This document shows positions 29,798-39,996 of a stretch of 64,000 nucleotides of DNA, one piece after another. The position numbers were made by a program, and so were the translations under genes. The DNA lies in contig NZ_JABFDM010000001.1 of assembly GCF_013178945.1 (NCBI RefSeq), positions 930,001 through 994,000 on the forward strand, in the 5' to 3' direction. Each line of letters starts with the position of its first letter. Within the stretch, counting starts at the first letter, position 1. The notes beneath the pieces are model-generated. The model did no database searches. It was not told the DNA's origin and saw nothing but the letters and a program-made list of their open reading frames with translations. The stretch comes from Bradyrhizobium aeschynomenes. GTDB lineage: Bacteria > Pseudomonadota > Alphaproteobacteria > Rhizobiales > Xanthobacteraceae.

Positions 29798-30129
29798 GTC
29801 ACCAATTCCAATTGACAGCTGACGTTGCAATGGCACGGACGCGCCACTGCAGCGCGATTCCACATGTCCCATTATCGTCAAAATCGTTCTCAATTCCAGC
29901 CGATACACGCACAAGTCACGCTGCAGCGCCGTGATTGTTGCCTTTTTGCCGCAAAGTTGCGGGCACTCATCCACAGCTGTGCTCCGGAGGGCACGGTGGA
30001 CCCGACTTCAGACGGTCGCTGGTTCCGCTTTGAAAAGCCGATGGACCCCGCCACCAAGCTGCGTCACAAGGCGGCAGCACCCCGCCGCTAAATCCCCCGA
30101 AAACCACGTTCTGCGATTCGGAGCTTTTC
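29798..30129. other. Divergent intergenic region between transpeptidase and corA
   Basis: 332 bases that must hold the two divergent promoters. I see no convincing gene, riboswitch or terminator. Short open frames here show no domain and no good ribosome site. Confidence 0.5.
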
Positions 30130-31107
30130 ATGTTCTCGGTGTTTGTCCCATCCGACGCAGCGCTGAAGAAGGCGGAGATCACCGATCCCTCGGCCCTACC
30201 CGACAACGCGGTCTGGGTCGACCTGGTCAATCCGAGCAATGCCGAGGACCGGGCCGTCGAGAAGCTCGCGGGGATCGCGGTGCCGACGCGCGAGGACATG
30301 CAGGAGATCGAGATCTCCAGCCGCCTCTACATCGAGAACGGCGCCCGCTACATGACGGCGACGCTGATGTGTCACTCCGACACCGACATGCCCAGGACCA
30401 CGGCCGTCACCTTCATCCTGGCCGGCCATCGCCTGGTGACGGTGCGTTACGACCAGCCGCGGCCTTTCGCGGTGGTCGAGGCCAAGCTCGCTCGCAATTG
30501 CGCGGCCGGGATCACCGGCGAGATGGTCTTGATGGAACTGCTCGACGCCGTCATCGATCGCTGCGCCGACATCCTCGAAAAGGTCGGCGCTGATATCGAC
30601 CAGGTCAGTCACGAAATCTTCGAGCCGAACAATGAGCGGCACGGCCACGCCAAGCAGTACTCGCAGATCCTGATCGCGATCGGCCGCAAGGGCGATCTGA
30701 CCTCGAAGGTGCGCGAGAGCCTGGTGTCGATCGGCCGTCTCGTCACCTTCCTGTCGGCCGTGGTCGAAGGCGTGAAATGGTCGAAGGACATGCGCGAGCA
30801 ACTCAAGACCATGCAGCGCGACGTCGCCTCGCTGACCGACCACGCCTCCTATCTCGCCAGCAAGATCACCTTCGTGCTCGATGCGATGCTCGGCGTCGTC
30901 AATCTCGAGCAGAACAACATCATCAAGCTGTTCTCGGTCATGGCTGTCGTGCTGATGCCGCCGACCCTGATCGCATCGATCTACGGCATGAACTTCAAGA
31001 TGATGCCGGAGCTCGAATGGGCTCACGGCTATCCGATGGCGCTTGGGCTGATGCTGATCTGCGCGATCGTGCCGTACTGGATCTTCAAATGGAAGAAGTG
31101 GCTCTAA
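30130..31107 (+). CDS. corA: CorA-family magnesium/cobalt transporter
   Basis: Pentameric inner-membrane divalent cation channel, 325 residues. The cytoplasmic domain occupies about 1-260. Two transmembrane helices close the protein, the first ending in the diagnostic YGMNF (GMN at 286-288) and the second in the basic tail FKWKKWL. The loop between them (KMMPELEWAHGYP) is acidic as expected. Single gene; no magnesium riboswitch recognised upstream. Confidence 0.93.
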   Translation: MFSVFVPSDAALKKAEITDPSALPDNAVWVDLVNPSNAEDRAVEKLAGIAVPTREDMQEIEISSRLYIENGARYMTATLMCHSDTDMPRTTAVTFILAGHRLVTVRYDQPRPFAVVEAKLARNCAAGITGEMVLMELLDAVIDRCADILEKVGADIDQVSHEIFEPNNERHGHAKQYSQILIAIGRKGDLTSKVRESLVSIGRLVTFLSAVVEGVKWSKDMREQLKTMQRDVASLTDHASYLASKITFVLDAMLGVVNLEQNNIIKLFSVMAVVLMPPTLIASIYGMNFKMMPELEWAHGYPMALGLMLICAIVPYWIFKWKKWL

Positions 31108-31640
31108 AGCAGCATCCGGCAAGAGCCGAATCCCGTGCGACAGTGGCCTGCGCGGAGATCGCGCGCGAGCAAAGAAAAGAGATGAGATGGGAATCATGAT
31201 GCGTAGCATCTCGTCATGATCCGGCCGGCGCGGGATCGACGATTACCATGGGGGCCGCAGGCATTTTGCGCATGCGCAGGATGGCCTTTCACGTCGTGCT
31301 CCGCGCCACGTCTCGGCCGCACTCATGCCTCGTTATTAGCTGCGAGGGGCGGGGTGTTCGCTCAGTGGATGCTCTCGCCGGTATGTCGCTATGCACTTCA
31401 AGTGACACAAAAGACAGGGCATGCGACATGATAGGAAATACTTGTTAGGCCGGCTGCAAGACGGCTGCAAAGCCGCCTCAATTGCTCAGGTAAAATTTGA
31501 CGGGAACCCTGAACGTTTGATCGAAACTTCTCTGCGATAAATCAGCTCGTGAGCATGACCAACAATGAACGCTTCGGCGCGTGGCATGCAAGGCAGAGCT
31601 GAAGGGGCGCGCTCATCGCGCCCAGGGCCAAGAGGCGGCA
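31108..31640. other. Intergenic region without a convincing gene
   Basis: 533 bases. Two overlapping frames of about 70 residues (31216-31448) are Arg/Cys-rich, differ in composition from neighbours and lack ribosome sites, so I do not call them. The right half (31390-31560) is less GC-rich and probably holds the promoter of the small gene at 31641. Confidence 0.5.
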
Positions 31641-31877
31641 ATGGTTGAGAAACGCATAACGGCATCGAACAACGTGGTCGAGCTCGCCAGCTACCAGCGC
31701 GGCCGTGCTGACATCGTCGTGGCCCATGCGCTGTCGCCCCGCACCTGCCGCTACTGCGGTGCCGATCTCGACGATGACGAGCGCGAGGACGACTGCTCGA
31801 GCGCCCTGAATGTCGAAACCGACCGCTTGCGCTGGCGGGCCGCCCAGATCCTGCGCGGCCTGGTGTGCGAGGGCTGA
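31641..31877 (+). CDS. Small cysteine-containing protein of unknown function
   Basis: 78 residues from ATG 31641. CRYCGADLDDDE (C36, C39) gives a zinc-knuckle-like CxxC, with further cysteines at 52 and 76 that could complete a metal site. The C-terminal half is amphipathic (TDRLRWRAAQILRGLVC). No signal peptide. It is followed by a strong terminator, which supports it being an expressed unit. No family known to me. Confidence 0.62.
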   Translation: MVEKRITASNNVVELASYQRGRADIVVAHALSPRTCRYCGADLDDDEREDDCSSALNVETDRLRWRAAQILRGLVCEG

Positions 31878-31951
31878 ACGACCGTTCTTTATCCGAGCGC
31901 TCCCGGCTGACGCCTTGAATGGAAGTCTTCCGATGCCGACCCCATCAACAG

Positions 31952-31975
31952 CGCCCTCCTTCGGAGGGCGTTTTT
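31952..31975 (+). terminator. Rho-independent terminator
   Basis: CGCCCTCC-TTC-GGAGGGCG (31952-31970) followed by TTTTTGTTTG. It ends the unit with the small gene at 31641-31877, 75 bases downstream of its stop. Confidence 0.88.
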
Positions 31976-32117
31976 GTTTGTGCGGCTCGGTTCGCGCAGC
32001 GATCTTTGCGAGTGGCGTTAATCGCGCATTGGCGCAGCGCGCCGGGAATGGTGGGACACGGCAAGTCGCCATGAACCAACTCCCACTCGGTATCGCGCTG
32101 CCGTGCGTCGACGGCCC

Positions 32118-32870
32118 TCAGACGTGCTGGCCGCCGTTGATGTGGATCTCGGCGCCGTTCACGTAGGAGCTGGTCTCGGTGCACAGCACGTAGATGATCT
32201 TGGCGACCTCGTCGGGCGTGCCGAGCCGCTGCATCGGGATCTGCTCCTGGACGATCTTCTCGGTACCCGGCGACAGGATCGAGGTGTCGATCTCGCCGGG
32301 GGCAATCGAGTTGACGCGTACGCCGACGCGGCCGAAATCCGACGCCATCTCGCGTGTCAGCGCGGCCAGCGCGGCCTTTGACGTCGCATAGGCGGCGCCG
32401 GCGAACGGATGCACGCGCGAACCGGCGATCGAGGTGACGTTGACGACGGAGCCCTTGGCCGCCTTCAGCTCGTTGATCAGGCCGCGCGCCATCATGATGG
32501 GTGCGAAGAAGTTGACGCGGAAGACGTGATTCCAGGTATCGAGATCGGTGTCGACCGTGCCGAGCCGCGCGCCGCCCGATCCCTTCGGCGAGATCGCGGC
32601 GTTGTTGACCAGCGCATGCAGCTCGCCGCCGTCGATACGCTGCTTGATCTCGGCGATCGCGCGCAGGGTGTCTTGGGGATCGGAGAGATCGACCTGGACA
32701 TGGTCCTCAGGACCGGCCCCCCACGGGCACTCCTCCGGGAAAGGATGCCGCGAGCAGGTGAGCACGCGCCAGCCCGCGGATGAAAAGCGGATCACCGTCG
32801 CGTGGCCGATGCCGCGGCTGGCGCCGGTCAGTAGCATCGTGCGCCGCGGCTGGTTGGAGGAGGTCGGCAT
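32118..32870 (-). CDS. SDR-family NAD(P)-dependent oxidoreductase
   Basis: Short-chain dehydrogenase of 250 residues. Cofactor motif TGASRGIG (15-22), NNAA near 89-92, and catalytic S147, Y161 and K165 (YATSK) are all present. The C-terminus ends in NGAEIHINGGQHV, the usual SDR closing turn. The subfamily is FabG-like or 3-oxoacyl/sugar dehydrogenase; substrate not determinable. Single gene, 136 bases from pdxH on the same strand. Confidence 0.9.
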   Translation of the reverse strand: MPTSSNQPRRTMLLTGASRGIGHATVIRFSSAGWRVLTCSRHPFPEECPWGAGPEDHVQVDLSDPQDTLRAIAEIKQRIDGGELHALVNNAAISPKGSGGARLGTVDTDLDTWNHVFRVNFFAPIMMARGLINELKAAKGSVVNVTSIAGSRVHPFAGAAYATSKAALAALTREMASDFGRVGVRVNSIAPGEIDTSILSPGTEKIVQEQIPMQRLGTPDEVAKIIYVLCTETSSYVNGAEIHINGGQHV

Positions 32871-33006
32871 GAACTGGGTCTCTCACGATCCCTTGAGGGA
32901 TCAACTTACCACAATGGTTGCATGAGCGGTGCGCGATTCGTGCGCACCGATGTCGAACGTGACGTTTGACGCGTGATTGATGAGTCCGGACGGACCCTGA
33001 AGGTTG

Positions 33007-33657
33007 CTACGGATACATCCGCACCTTGGTCCAGGGCTGGCCGGCCGCATCGCGCCGGAATTCGATGCGATCGTGCAGCCGGAACGGCCGGTCGTGCCAG
33101 AATTCCATCCGGACGGGCGCGATGCGCCAGCCGCTCCATCCGGGCGGCCGCGGCACCTCGCCGATGATGTATTGCGCGGCGACCTTGGCGATCGCCTGCT
33201 CGAAGGCGAAGCGGCTCTCCAGCGGCTGCGACTGCTTGCTGGCCCAGGCGCCGAGCTGCGCCTGCTTCGGCCGGCTGGCGAAATAGGCGTCGGCCTCCTC
33301 GTCGGTCACCGACGTCACGAGACCGCGGATGCGGACCTGCCGGCGCAGCGACTTCCAGTGAAACAGCAGCGCCGCTTTCGGATTGGCGGCAAGCTCCTGG
33401 CCCTTCTGGCTGGCCCTGTGACTGTAGAAGACGAAGCCGTCCTCGTCATAGCCCTTCATCAGCACCATGCGGACATCCGGCAGCCCGCTCTCGTCCACCG
33501 TCGACAGCGCCATCGCATTCGGATCGTTCGGCTCGCTCTTGTTGGCTTCCGCAAACCACTCGGCAAACAGCGCAAACGGCTCGCTGGCCTGGGTAAAATC
33601 GGCCGATGTACCGGATGTTAAGGTTGTCTGGTGTTTGATGCTGGTGGGGTCGGTCAT
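33007..33657 (-). CDS. pdxH: Pyridoxamine 5'-phosphate oxidase
   Basis: FMN enzyme that oxidises pyridoxine or pyridoxamine phosphate to pyridoxal phosphate. 216 residues from ATG 33657. Family marks include [35 protein letters not shown] near 45-80 and the terminal block [28 protein letters not shown] ending in WTKVRMYP. An upstream ATG at 33738 would add 27 residues that do not resemble the family. It is divergent from the surface-lipoprotein gene. Confidence 0.93.
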   Translation of the reverse strand: MTDPTSIKHQTTLTSGTSADFTQASEPFALFAEWFAEANKSEPNDPNAMALSTVDESGLPDVRMVLMKGYDEDGFVFYSHRASQKGQELAANPKAALLFHWKSLRRQVRIRGLVTSVTDEEADAYFASRPKQAQLGAWASKQSQPLESRFAFEQAIAKVAAQYIIGEVPRPPGWSGWRIAPVRMEFWHDRPFRLHDRIEFRRDAAGQPWTKVRMYP

Positions 33658-33701
33658 GTGTATGGGGAGTCCGAGTTTTGCGTTCACCCGCGGCCAAGCG
33701 C

Positions 33702-34187
33702 GTGCAAGTCCAGTCTGGTCCGTGCCTATATAGGGCATCGGTCCGGCTTGGCCTATCCGCGATAGGTCATGTCGGCACCGCTTTGACACTCATTCTAATC
33801 GGCTTGTCCGGCGGCGGCTGCAGCCTCTCGCGGCCCGAAACGGCGTTCGCCAAGATGGAGGATGCGGAGATCACCGGCACGATCAGCCCGCCGCCCGAGC
33901 GCGAGCCCACCGAGGCCGATCTCGCCTTCGCCCGCAACGCCGCCTCCGACGTACTGACCAAGGGCACCAAGGATTCCAGCCAGCCCTGGCAGAATCCGCA
34001 GACCGGCGCCCGCGGCTCGGTGACGCCGATCGCCAAGTCCTACACCGCCGACAACGGCCGTACCTGCCGGGATTTCCTGGCAAGCTACGTCAACGGCAAG
34101 ACAGAGCGCTGGCTGCAGGGCTCGGCCTGCCGGATCGAGCGCGGCCGATGGGACATCCAGACGCTCAAACCCTGGCAGCAAAGCTAG
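33702..34187 (+). CDS. RT0821/Lpp0805-type surface lipoprotein
   Basis: Likely outer-membrane lipoprotein, 161 residues if GTG 33702 is used; TTG 33678 is an alternative and the start is uncertain. A hydrophobic stretch ending LSGGGCS is a lipobox-like site. The C-terminal domain reads [80 protein letters not shown], which I recognise as the 17-kDa-antigen-related RT0821 group. Function unknown. In Bradyrhizobiaceae it commonly lies between pdxH and a DnaJ gene (memory). Confidence 0.78.
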   Translation: MQVQSGPCLYRASVRLGLSAIGHVGTALTLILIGLSGGGCSLSRPETAFAKMEDAEITGTISPPPEREPTEADLAFARNAASDVLTKGTKDSSQPWQNPQTGARGSVTPIAKSYTADNGRTCRDFLASYVNGKTERWLQGSACRIERGRWDIQTLKPWQQS

Positions 34188-34298
34188 CGGGATCGCGCCG
34201 GAACCCGTTGCAAAAATACAACGGACTCCCCAGATGAAATGCAAGCGGGCGGGGAGCCCATAGGTTAGTATCTGACTTTCTGTAAGGAGACGTGACGG

Positions 34299-35258
34299 AT
34301 GCGCGACCCCTATGAGGTCTTGGGGGTGCCGCGAAGCGCCAGCGCTGCGGCCATCAAGAGCGCCTATCGCAAGCTCGCCAAGAAGCATCATCCCGACAGC
34401 AACAAGGATGACCCGAAGGCATCGGCGAGGTTTGCCGAGATCAATTCGGCCAACGAGATCCTGGGCGATGAGGACAAGCGCAAGCAGTTCGATCGCGGGG
34501 AGATCGACGCCGAGGGCAAGCCGCGCTTCCAGGGCTTTCCTGGCGGCGGGGCCGGCCGCGGCGGTCCGGGCGGCGGCTTCGAGAATTACACCTTCCGCAG
34601 CGGCGGCGGGCCGGGCGGCGGCTTCGGCGGCGCCGGCTTCGAGGACATTCTGAACAGCATGTTCGGTGGTGCGGCGCGAGGCCCGCGCGGCGGTGGCAGC
34701 CCGTTCGAGTTCGATACAGGCGGCGTCGGTGTCGATCTCGACCTCAAGGTGGCGATGTCGGTGACGCTCGAGGAGTCCGTCAAGGGCGGCGAGAAGCGCG
34801 TGCGCCTGCCCTCGGGCAAGGAGCTCAACGTCAAGGTCCCGCCCGGCGTGACCGCCGGCCAGCAGATTCGCCTGAAGGGGCAGGGCGAGAGCGCGCCGGG
34901 ACACCGGCCCGGCGACCTGCTCATTACCATCCAGATCGCGCCGCATCCGTTCTTCAAGGTCGAGGGCAGCGATGTCAGGCTCGATTTGCCGATCACGCTG
35001 TACGAGGCGGTGCTCGGCGCCAAGGTCCGCGCGCCGACGCTCGGCAGCGCGGTCGAGCTGTCGATCCCGAAGAACACGTCCAGCGGCCGCACCTTCCGGC
35101 TGAAGGGCAAGGGCCTGCCCAAGGGCGACGGCTCGGCGGGCGATCTGTTCGTCACCACGCGAATCGTGCTGCCGGACGGCAACGACGCCGAGCTCGAGGC
35201 GCTGATGACCAAATGGCGCGATAAGCATCCCTACAATCCGCGCAGCAATCTTTCGTAA
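34299..35258 (+). CDS. DnaJ/CbpA-type co-chaperone without zinc finger
   Basis: 319 residues. The J domain (1-70) carries HPD at 31-33. A Gly/Phe-rich linker (about 80-145) follows, then the two-part DnaJ C-terminal domain with [27 protein letters not shown] and [33 protein letters not shown]. The cysteine repeats of DnaJ are absent, as in CbpA. It would stimulate DnaK on client proteins. TAAGGAG lies 9-10 bases before the ATG. Confidence 0.92.
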   Translation: MRDPYEVLGVPRSASAAAIKSAYRKLAKKHHPDSNKDDPKASARFAEINSANEILGDEDKRKQFDRGEIDAEGKPRFQGFPGGGAGRGGPGGGFENYTFRSGGGPGGGFGGAGFEDILNSMFGGAARGPRGGGSPFEFDTGGVGVDLDLKVAMSVTLEESVKGGEKRVRLPSGKELNVKVPPGVTAGQQIRLKGQGESAPGHRPGDLLITIQIAPHPFFKVEGSDVRLDLPITLYEAVLGAKVRAPTLGSAVELSIPKNTSSGRTFRLKGKGLPKGDGSAGDLFVTTRIVLPDGNDAELEALMTKWRDKHPYNPRSNLS

Positions 35259-35733
35259 CGTAGTGCCGCTCCAAACCTCTCCCCGCCCTTTGCAGGGAGA
35301 GGTCGGATTGCGCAGCAATCCGGGTGAGGGGCCTGCCACATCGGCAGCCCCGATTGCCGTCCATCGGACGGGCGAGCTGCGCGGATGCGTCCGCGGGCCG
35401 AATGTCAAAACTGAGAAGAGAAAAAAGTGCGGCCTCGAAAGGGGGACCAGCGCGGTACAAAACCCCGATCGAGGCCGCTTCCGTGTCGATCGGCGGATCG
35501 AACACTCCTCATTTTTTCGTGAAGTTTTGGTGCGATATTGAGACGCGCCGGTGCCCTGATTCCAGATTTTCGGTGACGGAATTGCGGCGTCGACCCTGGC
35601 GTGTTGTCGATGCGCGGCATCTGGTTGCCGTCATACTCTGGCCCGGCATATCGAGCGGTCGTGTAAACGCCTCTGATCGCATCGGGAATCGCGGTGCGGC
35701 CAGAGCGGGGCGGCTTTCGGCTGCGCTCCGCCG
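35259..35733. other. Intergenic region with one short inverted repeat
   Basis: 475 bases. At 35271-35331 the sequence CCTCTCCCC...GGGAGAGG and CGGATTGCGCAGCAATCCG form two adjacent hairpins, a pattern common in this genome group, as I recall. The rest shows no supported gene; frames present here are Arg-rich shadows without ribosome sites. Confidence 0.6.
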
Positions 35734-36504
35734 CTAGCCGCCCACGCGTTCGGACTGGTCATAAACAAGGCGTGCAACCTGAGTGAGACGCGTCCTGTCG
35801 CTGCTGCCGCTGACGACGTAGCTGACGCCGCGCTCCGCCCAGGCCAGTGCCGATGTATTGCCTTCCGCGACGTAGCGCATCTGGGCCGCCTCGATGCCGG
35901 CCTTGGTCGCGTAGACCGTGAAGCGCTCGCCGGACGCGCTCTCATACATCAGGAACGAGGCCGGGCCGGTCGGCCCCGGCAGCAGCCGGCCGCCGACCAG
36001 CTTCAGTCCGGTGGCTTCCAGCTCGGGCGCCTGGACGGTGCGGCCGCACCGCCGCGTCAGCCATTGCTGCAGATGCGCCTTCTCCTCGCCGGGAACCTCG
36101 ACCGGGTGGCGCACTTCGACGACATAGAGCCGGTGCGCATCGAGCGCCTCGCCGGTCAGGTTCTGCAGCAGCGATGGCGAGGATGCCGCGCCATGCGCGA
36201 CCCAGCCGGTCGCATTGCCGACCGCGAAGGCGGCAACGCTCGCGGCGATCGCGCCAATGATCCAGCGTCGCGGCCGGCGATCCAATTGGTCGAGATCGAG
36301 GCGCGGCGGCACCGGCTCGTTGACGACGGAATCGTAGCGGGCATGCAGTGCCTCGGCCATGCTGCGCCAGGACTCGACCCGTTCGGCCTCCGCCGGATGC
36401 GTGGCGAGCCACCTCTCGACATCGCCACGGCGCTCGGCCGGCAGCTCGTTGTCGACGTAGGCGTGCAGCTCGTCTTCGGTGACGGGAATGGTCGGATCGG
36501 TCAT
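35734..36504 (-). CDS. Membrane-anchored anti-sigma factor
   Basis: 256 residues. The N-terminal 70 residues (EDELHAYVDNELPAERRGDVERWLATHPAEAERVESWRSM) form the anti-sigma domain that would bind the sigma factor; no zinc-binding cysteines. One transmembrane helix lies near 92-112 (WIIGAIAASVAAFAVGNATG), followed by a periplasmic domain. It is immediately downstream of the ECF sigma gene on the same strand, with 103 bases between, the standard sigma/anti-sigma pairing. The signal sensed is unknown. ATG at 36507 is an equal alternative start. Confidence 0.87.
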   Translation of the reverse strand: MTDPTIPVTEDELHAYVDNELPAERRGDVERWLATHPAEAERVESWRSMAEALHARYDSVVNEPVPPRLDLDQLDRRPRRWIIGAIAASVAAFAVGNATGWVAHGAASSPSLLQNLTGEALDAHRLYVVEVRHPVEVPGEEKAHLQQWLTRRCGRTVQAPELEATGLKLVGGRLLPGPTGPASFLMYESASGERFTVYATKAGIEAAQMRYVAEGNTSALAWAERGVSYVVSGSSDRTRLTQVARLVYDQSERVGG

Positions 36505-36607
36505 CATCTGGATCTCGTTGCAGTCGCGCGGCCGCGCCGACGCGCGACCCCGGCGGCCTTGAGCAGGCGAACGCGGCAGCGCGGTTTTTGTGCGGTCAAT
36601 TGCAGGG

Positions 36608-37096
36608 TCATTTCACTCTCCGCAGCGTCGGCCGTTCGCCTTCGATGACGGCCCGGACATGGGCGCGGGCGCGGGCCAGGCGCGACATCACGGTGCCGAT
36701 CGGCACGCCCTGGATATCGGCGACCTCGCGGTAGCTCATGCCTTCGAGCACCACGAGCAGGAGCACGGCGCGCTGCTCCTCGACCAGCGTTGCGAGCGCC
36801 CGCTCGATGTCGCGGCCCTCGGCCTCGGTACCGCTGGCGTCGGGATTGTCGTCCTGCAGCGGCATGAAATGCGGCCGCCGCGCCAGCGAGCGCCGGCGGT
36901 TCTTGTTCAGATTGGTCAGGATCGTGTACAGCCAGCTCCTGATGTCGCCGCCGAGGAACAGCCGCTCGGACCGCAACGCCCGAACCAGCGTGTCCTGGAC
37001 CAGATCGTCCGCCGCATCCATGTCGCGGGCCAAGGCGCGGGCATAGCGGCGCAATGCCGGGATCATGGCCTCGACGCTTTGGCGGAACGCGCTCAT
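36608..37096 (-). CDS. ECF-family RNA polymerase sigma factor
   Basis: 162 residues from ATG 37096. Region 2 contains ARALARDMDAADDLVQDTLVRAL and RSWLYTILTNLNKNRRR. Region 4 contains LVEEQRAVLLLVVLEGMSYREVADIQGVPIGTVMSRLARARAHVR. The 'DMDAADDLVQDT' helix is the -10 reading part. It probably directs a small stress or envelope regulon and is held inactive by the membrane protein encoded downstream. I could not identify its own promoter motif by eye. Confidence 0.9.
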   Translation of the reverse strand: MSAFRQSVEAMIPALRRYARALARDMDAADDLVQDTLVRALRSERLFLGGDIRSWLYTILTNLNKNRRRSLARRPHFMPLQDDNPDASGTEAEGRDIERALATLVEEQRAVLLLVVLEGMSYREVADIQGVPIGTVMSRLARARAHVRAVIEGERPTLRRVK

Positions 37097-37302
37097 GGGG
37101 TGCCCTGCGGCTGTTGGACATTCTGACAGGAGCGCGGGCCGCAACCGCGCCTTGCACAGACCATAACCCCGTGATGACAGGCCTATTCCGCCGGCCGGAG
37201 ACTCTGCCTGGAGTTTGCCACAGAGCGGGCGGAATGGGGCTGTACCGGGCCAGACCGGTGGTGTACGTCCAGTCCTTAATAATCAGTTCGATGGGAAGCC
37301 GC

Positions 37303-38136
37303 ATGGCGCAGATTTCAGGTTTGATGCAGGGCAAGCGCGGGGTCGTCCTCGGCGTGGCCAACAACCGCTCGATCGCCTGGGGCATCGCCAAGGCCGCGCG
37401 CGCGGCTGGCGCCGAGATCGCGCTGACCTATCAGGGCGACGCGCTGAAGAAGCGGGTCGAGCCCTTGGCCGCCGAGCTCGGCGGCCTCGTGCTCGGCCAT
37501 TGCGACGTGACGGATCCCGCCACCGTCGACGCCGTGTTCGACGTGCTCAAGGAGAAGTGGGGCAAGATCGATTTCGTCGTCCATGCCATCGCCTTTTCCG
37601 ACAAGGACCAGCTCGACGGCCGCTACATCGAGACCACGCAGGACAATTTCTCCAAGAGCATGCTGATCAGCTGCTACTCGCTGACCGCGATCGCACAGCG
37701 CGCCGAGAAGCTGATGACCGACGGCGGCTCGATCATCACCTTGACCTACTACGGCGCCGAGAAGTGGATGCCGCACTACAACGTGATGGGAGTCGCCAAG
37801 GCCGCGCTGGAGGCCAGCGTCCGCTACCTCGCCGCCGATCTCGGCGAGAAGAACATCCGCGTCAACGCGATCTCGGCAGGTCCGATCAAGACGCTGGCGG
37901 CGTCGGGCATCGGCGACTTCCGCTATATCCTGAAGTGGAACGAATACAACGCGCCGCTGCGCCGGACCGTGACCATCGATGAGGTCGGCGACAGCGCGCT
38001 GTATCTGCTCTCCGACCTGTCGCGCGGCGTCACCGGCGAGGTGCATCACGTCGATTCCGGCTATCACGTCGTCGGCATGAAGCGGCCCGAGGCGCCCGAC
38101 ATCTCGCTCAGCAACTCCGTCGGCGCCAAGGATTAG
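37303..38136 (+). CDS. fabI: Enoyl-[acyl-carrier-protein] reductase FabI
   Basis: NADH-dependent last step of fatty acid elongation, 277 residues. VLGVANNRSIAWGIAKA is the FabI cofactor loop and the catalytic Tyr-x6-Lys pattern appears in YYGAEKWMPHYNVMGVAKAALE. ISAGPIKTLAASGIGDF is the substrate-loop region targeted by triclosan-type inhibitors. ATG 37303 is preceded by GGGAAG; ATG 37291 would add four residues. The gene is 14 bases upstream of a histidine phosphatase gene, probably co-transcribed. Confidence 0.94.
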   Translation: MAQISGLMQGKRGVVLGVANNRSIAWGIAKAARAAGAEIALTYQGDALKKRVEPLAAELGGLVLGHCDVTDPATVDAVFDVLKEKWGKIDFVVHAIAFSDKDQLDGRYIETTQDNFSKSMLISCYSLTAIAQRAEKLMTDGGSIITLTYYGAEKWMPHYNVMGVAKAALEASVRYLAADLGEKNIRVNAISAGPIKTLAASGIGDFRYILKWNEYNAPLRRTVTIDEVGDSALYLLSDLSRGVTGEVHHVDSGYHVVGMKRPEAPDISLSNSVGAKD

Positions 38137-38150
38137 GCATAACGCCCGCT

Positions 38151-38750
38151 ATGCCCCGGCCCACGATCTATTACATCCGCCACGGCGAGACGGAATGGAA
38201 TGCGCTCGGCCGCCTGCAGGGCACGCAGGACATCCCGCTCAACGCGCTCGGGCGGGTGCAGGCGGTCCAGGCCGGCCATCTGCTGGCCGAGCTGGTCGGC
38301 CGCAATGGCCATGACGCGGCGCGTCTGCCCTATGTCGCCAGCCCGCTCAGCCGCGCCCGCGCGACCATGGAGCTGGTGCGCGGGACCTTGAAGCTGCCGG
38401 TCGAGGACTACGCGCTCGATGCGCGGCTGCGCGAGATCGGCTACGGCAAATGGGAAGGCGCGACCCTGCCGGAAATGCAAGCCGCCGACCCCGCATTTTA
38501 TGCCAAGCGCCTGACCGAGAAGTGGACGCTGGCGCCGGAAGGTGGCGAGACCTATGCCGATGTCGAGCGCCGGGTTCGCGACTGGTATGATGGCCTCTCC
38601 GGCGATATCGTCGCGGTGGCGCATGGCGGTACGGCGCGCGCGCTGATGGTCGCACTCGGCTTCGCCACGCCGAACCGCGCCGTCGACCTGCCGATCCAGC
38701 AGGGCGCAGTGTATGTGTTCGGCGAGAACGGCTTCGAGAAGTTTAGTTGA
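38151..38750 (+). CDS. Histidine phosphatase family protein (phosphoglycerate-mutase-like)
   Basis: 199 residues. The catalytic RHGE motif is in IYYIRHGETEWNALGRLQG near 6-22, the second catalytic residue in YGKWEGATLPEMQA and the second His in VAVAHGGTARAL near 160. The cofactor-independent small phosphatase type is more likely than a glycolytic mutase, since the sequence is short. It sits 14 bases after fabI. Substrate unknown. Confidence 0.9.
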   Translation: MPRPTIYYIRHGETEWNALGRLQGTQDIPLNALGRVQAVQAGHLLAELVGRNGHDAARLPYVASPLSRARATMELVRGTLKLPVEDYALDARLREIGYGKWEGATLPEMQAADPAFYAKRLTEKWTLAPEGGETYADVERRVRDWYDGLSGDIVAVAHGGTARALMVALGFATPNRAVDLPIQQGAVYVFGENGFEKFS

Positions 38751-38756
38751 TTTGCT

Positions 38757-38841
38757 CCGTCATTCCGGGGCGCCTCGTGAGAGGCGACCCCGGAATCTCG
38801 AGACTCCGGGTCTGGTCCTTCGGACCATCCCGGAGTGACGG
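38757..38841. repeat. Palindromic repeat upstream of aroC
   Basis: CCGTCATTCCGGGG begins the element and CCGGAGTGACGG closes it, with inner stems GGCGCCTCGTGAGAGGC and GGTCCTTCGGACC. It lies between the phosphatase gene and aroC. Confidence 0.7.
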
Positions 38842-38865
38842 TTCCCCCGATTGGTAGATCAGATC

Positions 38866-39951
38866 ATGTCCTTCAACACCTTCGGCCACATGTTTCGCGT
38901 CACCACCTTCGGCGAGAGCCATGGCGTGGCCATCGGCTGCGTGGTCGACGGCTGTCCGCCACGCATCCCGCTGACTGCGGAGGAGATCCAGGTCGATCTC
39001 GATCGCCGCCGGCCGGGCCAGTCGCGCTTCACCACGCAGCGGCAGGAGCCCGACCAGGTGAAGATCCTGTCCGGCGTCATGGCCGATCCGGACACCGGCG
39101 CGCAGGTCACCACGGGCACGCCGATCGCGCTGCTGATCGAGAACACCGACCAGCGCTCGAAGGACTATTCCGAGATCAAGGACAAGTTCCGGCCCGGGCA
39201 TGCCGACTTCACCTACGAGGCGAAATACGGCCTGCGCGACTATCGCGGCGGCGGCCGCTCGTCGGCGCGCGAGACCGCGACGCGGGTCGCGGCCGGCGCC
39301 GTCGCGCGCAAGATCCTGCCCGACGTGAAGGTGCGCGGCGCGCTGGTGCAGATGGGTCCGCACAAGATCGATCGCGCCAATTGGGATTGGGACGAGGTCG
39401 CGCGCAATCCGTTCTTCTGTCCCGATAAGGACAAGGCGGCGTTCTTCGAGAGCTATCTCGACGGCATCCGCAAGTCCGGCTCGTCGATCGGCGCGGTGCT
39501 CGAGATCGTGGCCGAGGGCGTGCCGGCGGGCCTTGGCGCGCCGCTCTACGGCAAGCTGGATGCGGATCTGGCCGCGGCGATGATGAGCATCAACGCCGTC
39601 AAGGGCGTCGAGATCGGGGCCGGCTTCGGCGCGGCCGAGCTGACCGGCGAAGAGAATGCCGACGAGATGCGCTCGGCCAATGACGGGACGCGCTTTCTCT
39701 CCAACAATGCCGGCGGCATCCTCGGCGGCATCGCCACGGGACAGCCGATCGTGCTGCGCTTCGCCGTCAAGCCGACCTCGTCGATCCTCACCCCGCGCCA
39801 GACCGTGGATCGCTCAGGCCACGAGACGGAGATCCTGACCAAGGGCCGCCACGATCCCTGTGTGGGCATTCGCGCCGTCCCGGTCGGCGAGGCGATGATG
39901 GCCTGCGTGCTCGCCGACCACCTGCTGCGCCATCGCGGCCAGGTCGGGTAG
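38866..39951 (+). CDS. aroC: Chorismate synthase
   Basis: FMNH2-dependent final enzyme of the shikimate trunk, forming chorismate from EPSP. 361 residues from ATG 38866. Signatures present: [53 protein letters not shown], and [29 protein letters not shown] near the C-terminal half. The length is normal. Single gene after the repeat; unrelated to the neighbouring phosphatase. Confidence 0.95.
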   Translation: MSFNTFGHMFRVTTFGESHGVAIGCVVDGCPPRIPLTAEEIQVDLDRRRPGQSRFTTQRQEPDQVKILSGVMADPDTGAQVTTGTPIALLIENTDQRSKDYSEIKDKFRPGHADFTYEAKYGLRDYRGGGRSSARETATRVAAGAVARKILPDVKVRGALVQMGPHKIDRANWDWDEVARNPFFCPDKDKAAFFESYLDGIRKSGSSIGAVLEIVAEGVPAGLGAPLYGKLDADLAAAMMSINAVKGVEIGAGFGAAELTGEENADEMRSANDGTRFLSNNAGGILGGIATGQPIVLRFAVKPTSSILTPRQTVDRSGHETEILTKGRHDPCVGIRAVPVGEAMMACVLADHLLRHRGQVG

Positions 39952-39996
39952 CCGTTCAACGTTGCGGCCGTTTGCTGTTGTCATGCGGCTCGCCTA

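Noticed and set aside
31216..31448. Small hypothetical proteins after corA
   Set aside because: Two overlapping frames on the same strand, no ribosome site, no domain and Arg/Cys-rich content.
31501..31540. EcfG-type promoter (GGAAC near 31503)
   Set aside because: No CGTT at the 16-17 base spacing expected for the general stress sigma factor. The same search upstream of several other genes also failed.
33510..33789. pdxH start extended upstream to 33789 or 33738
   Set aside because: The added residues do not resemble PdxH N-termini. ATG 33657 gives the normal length.
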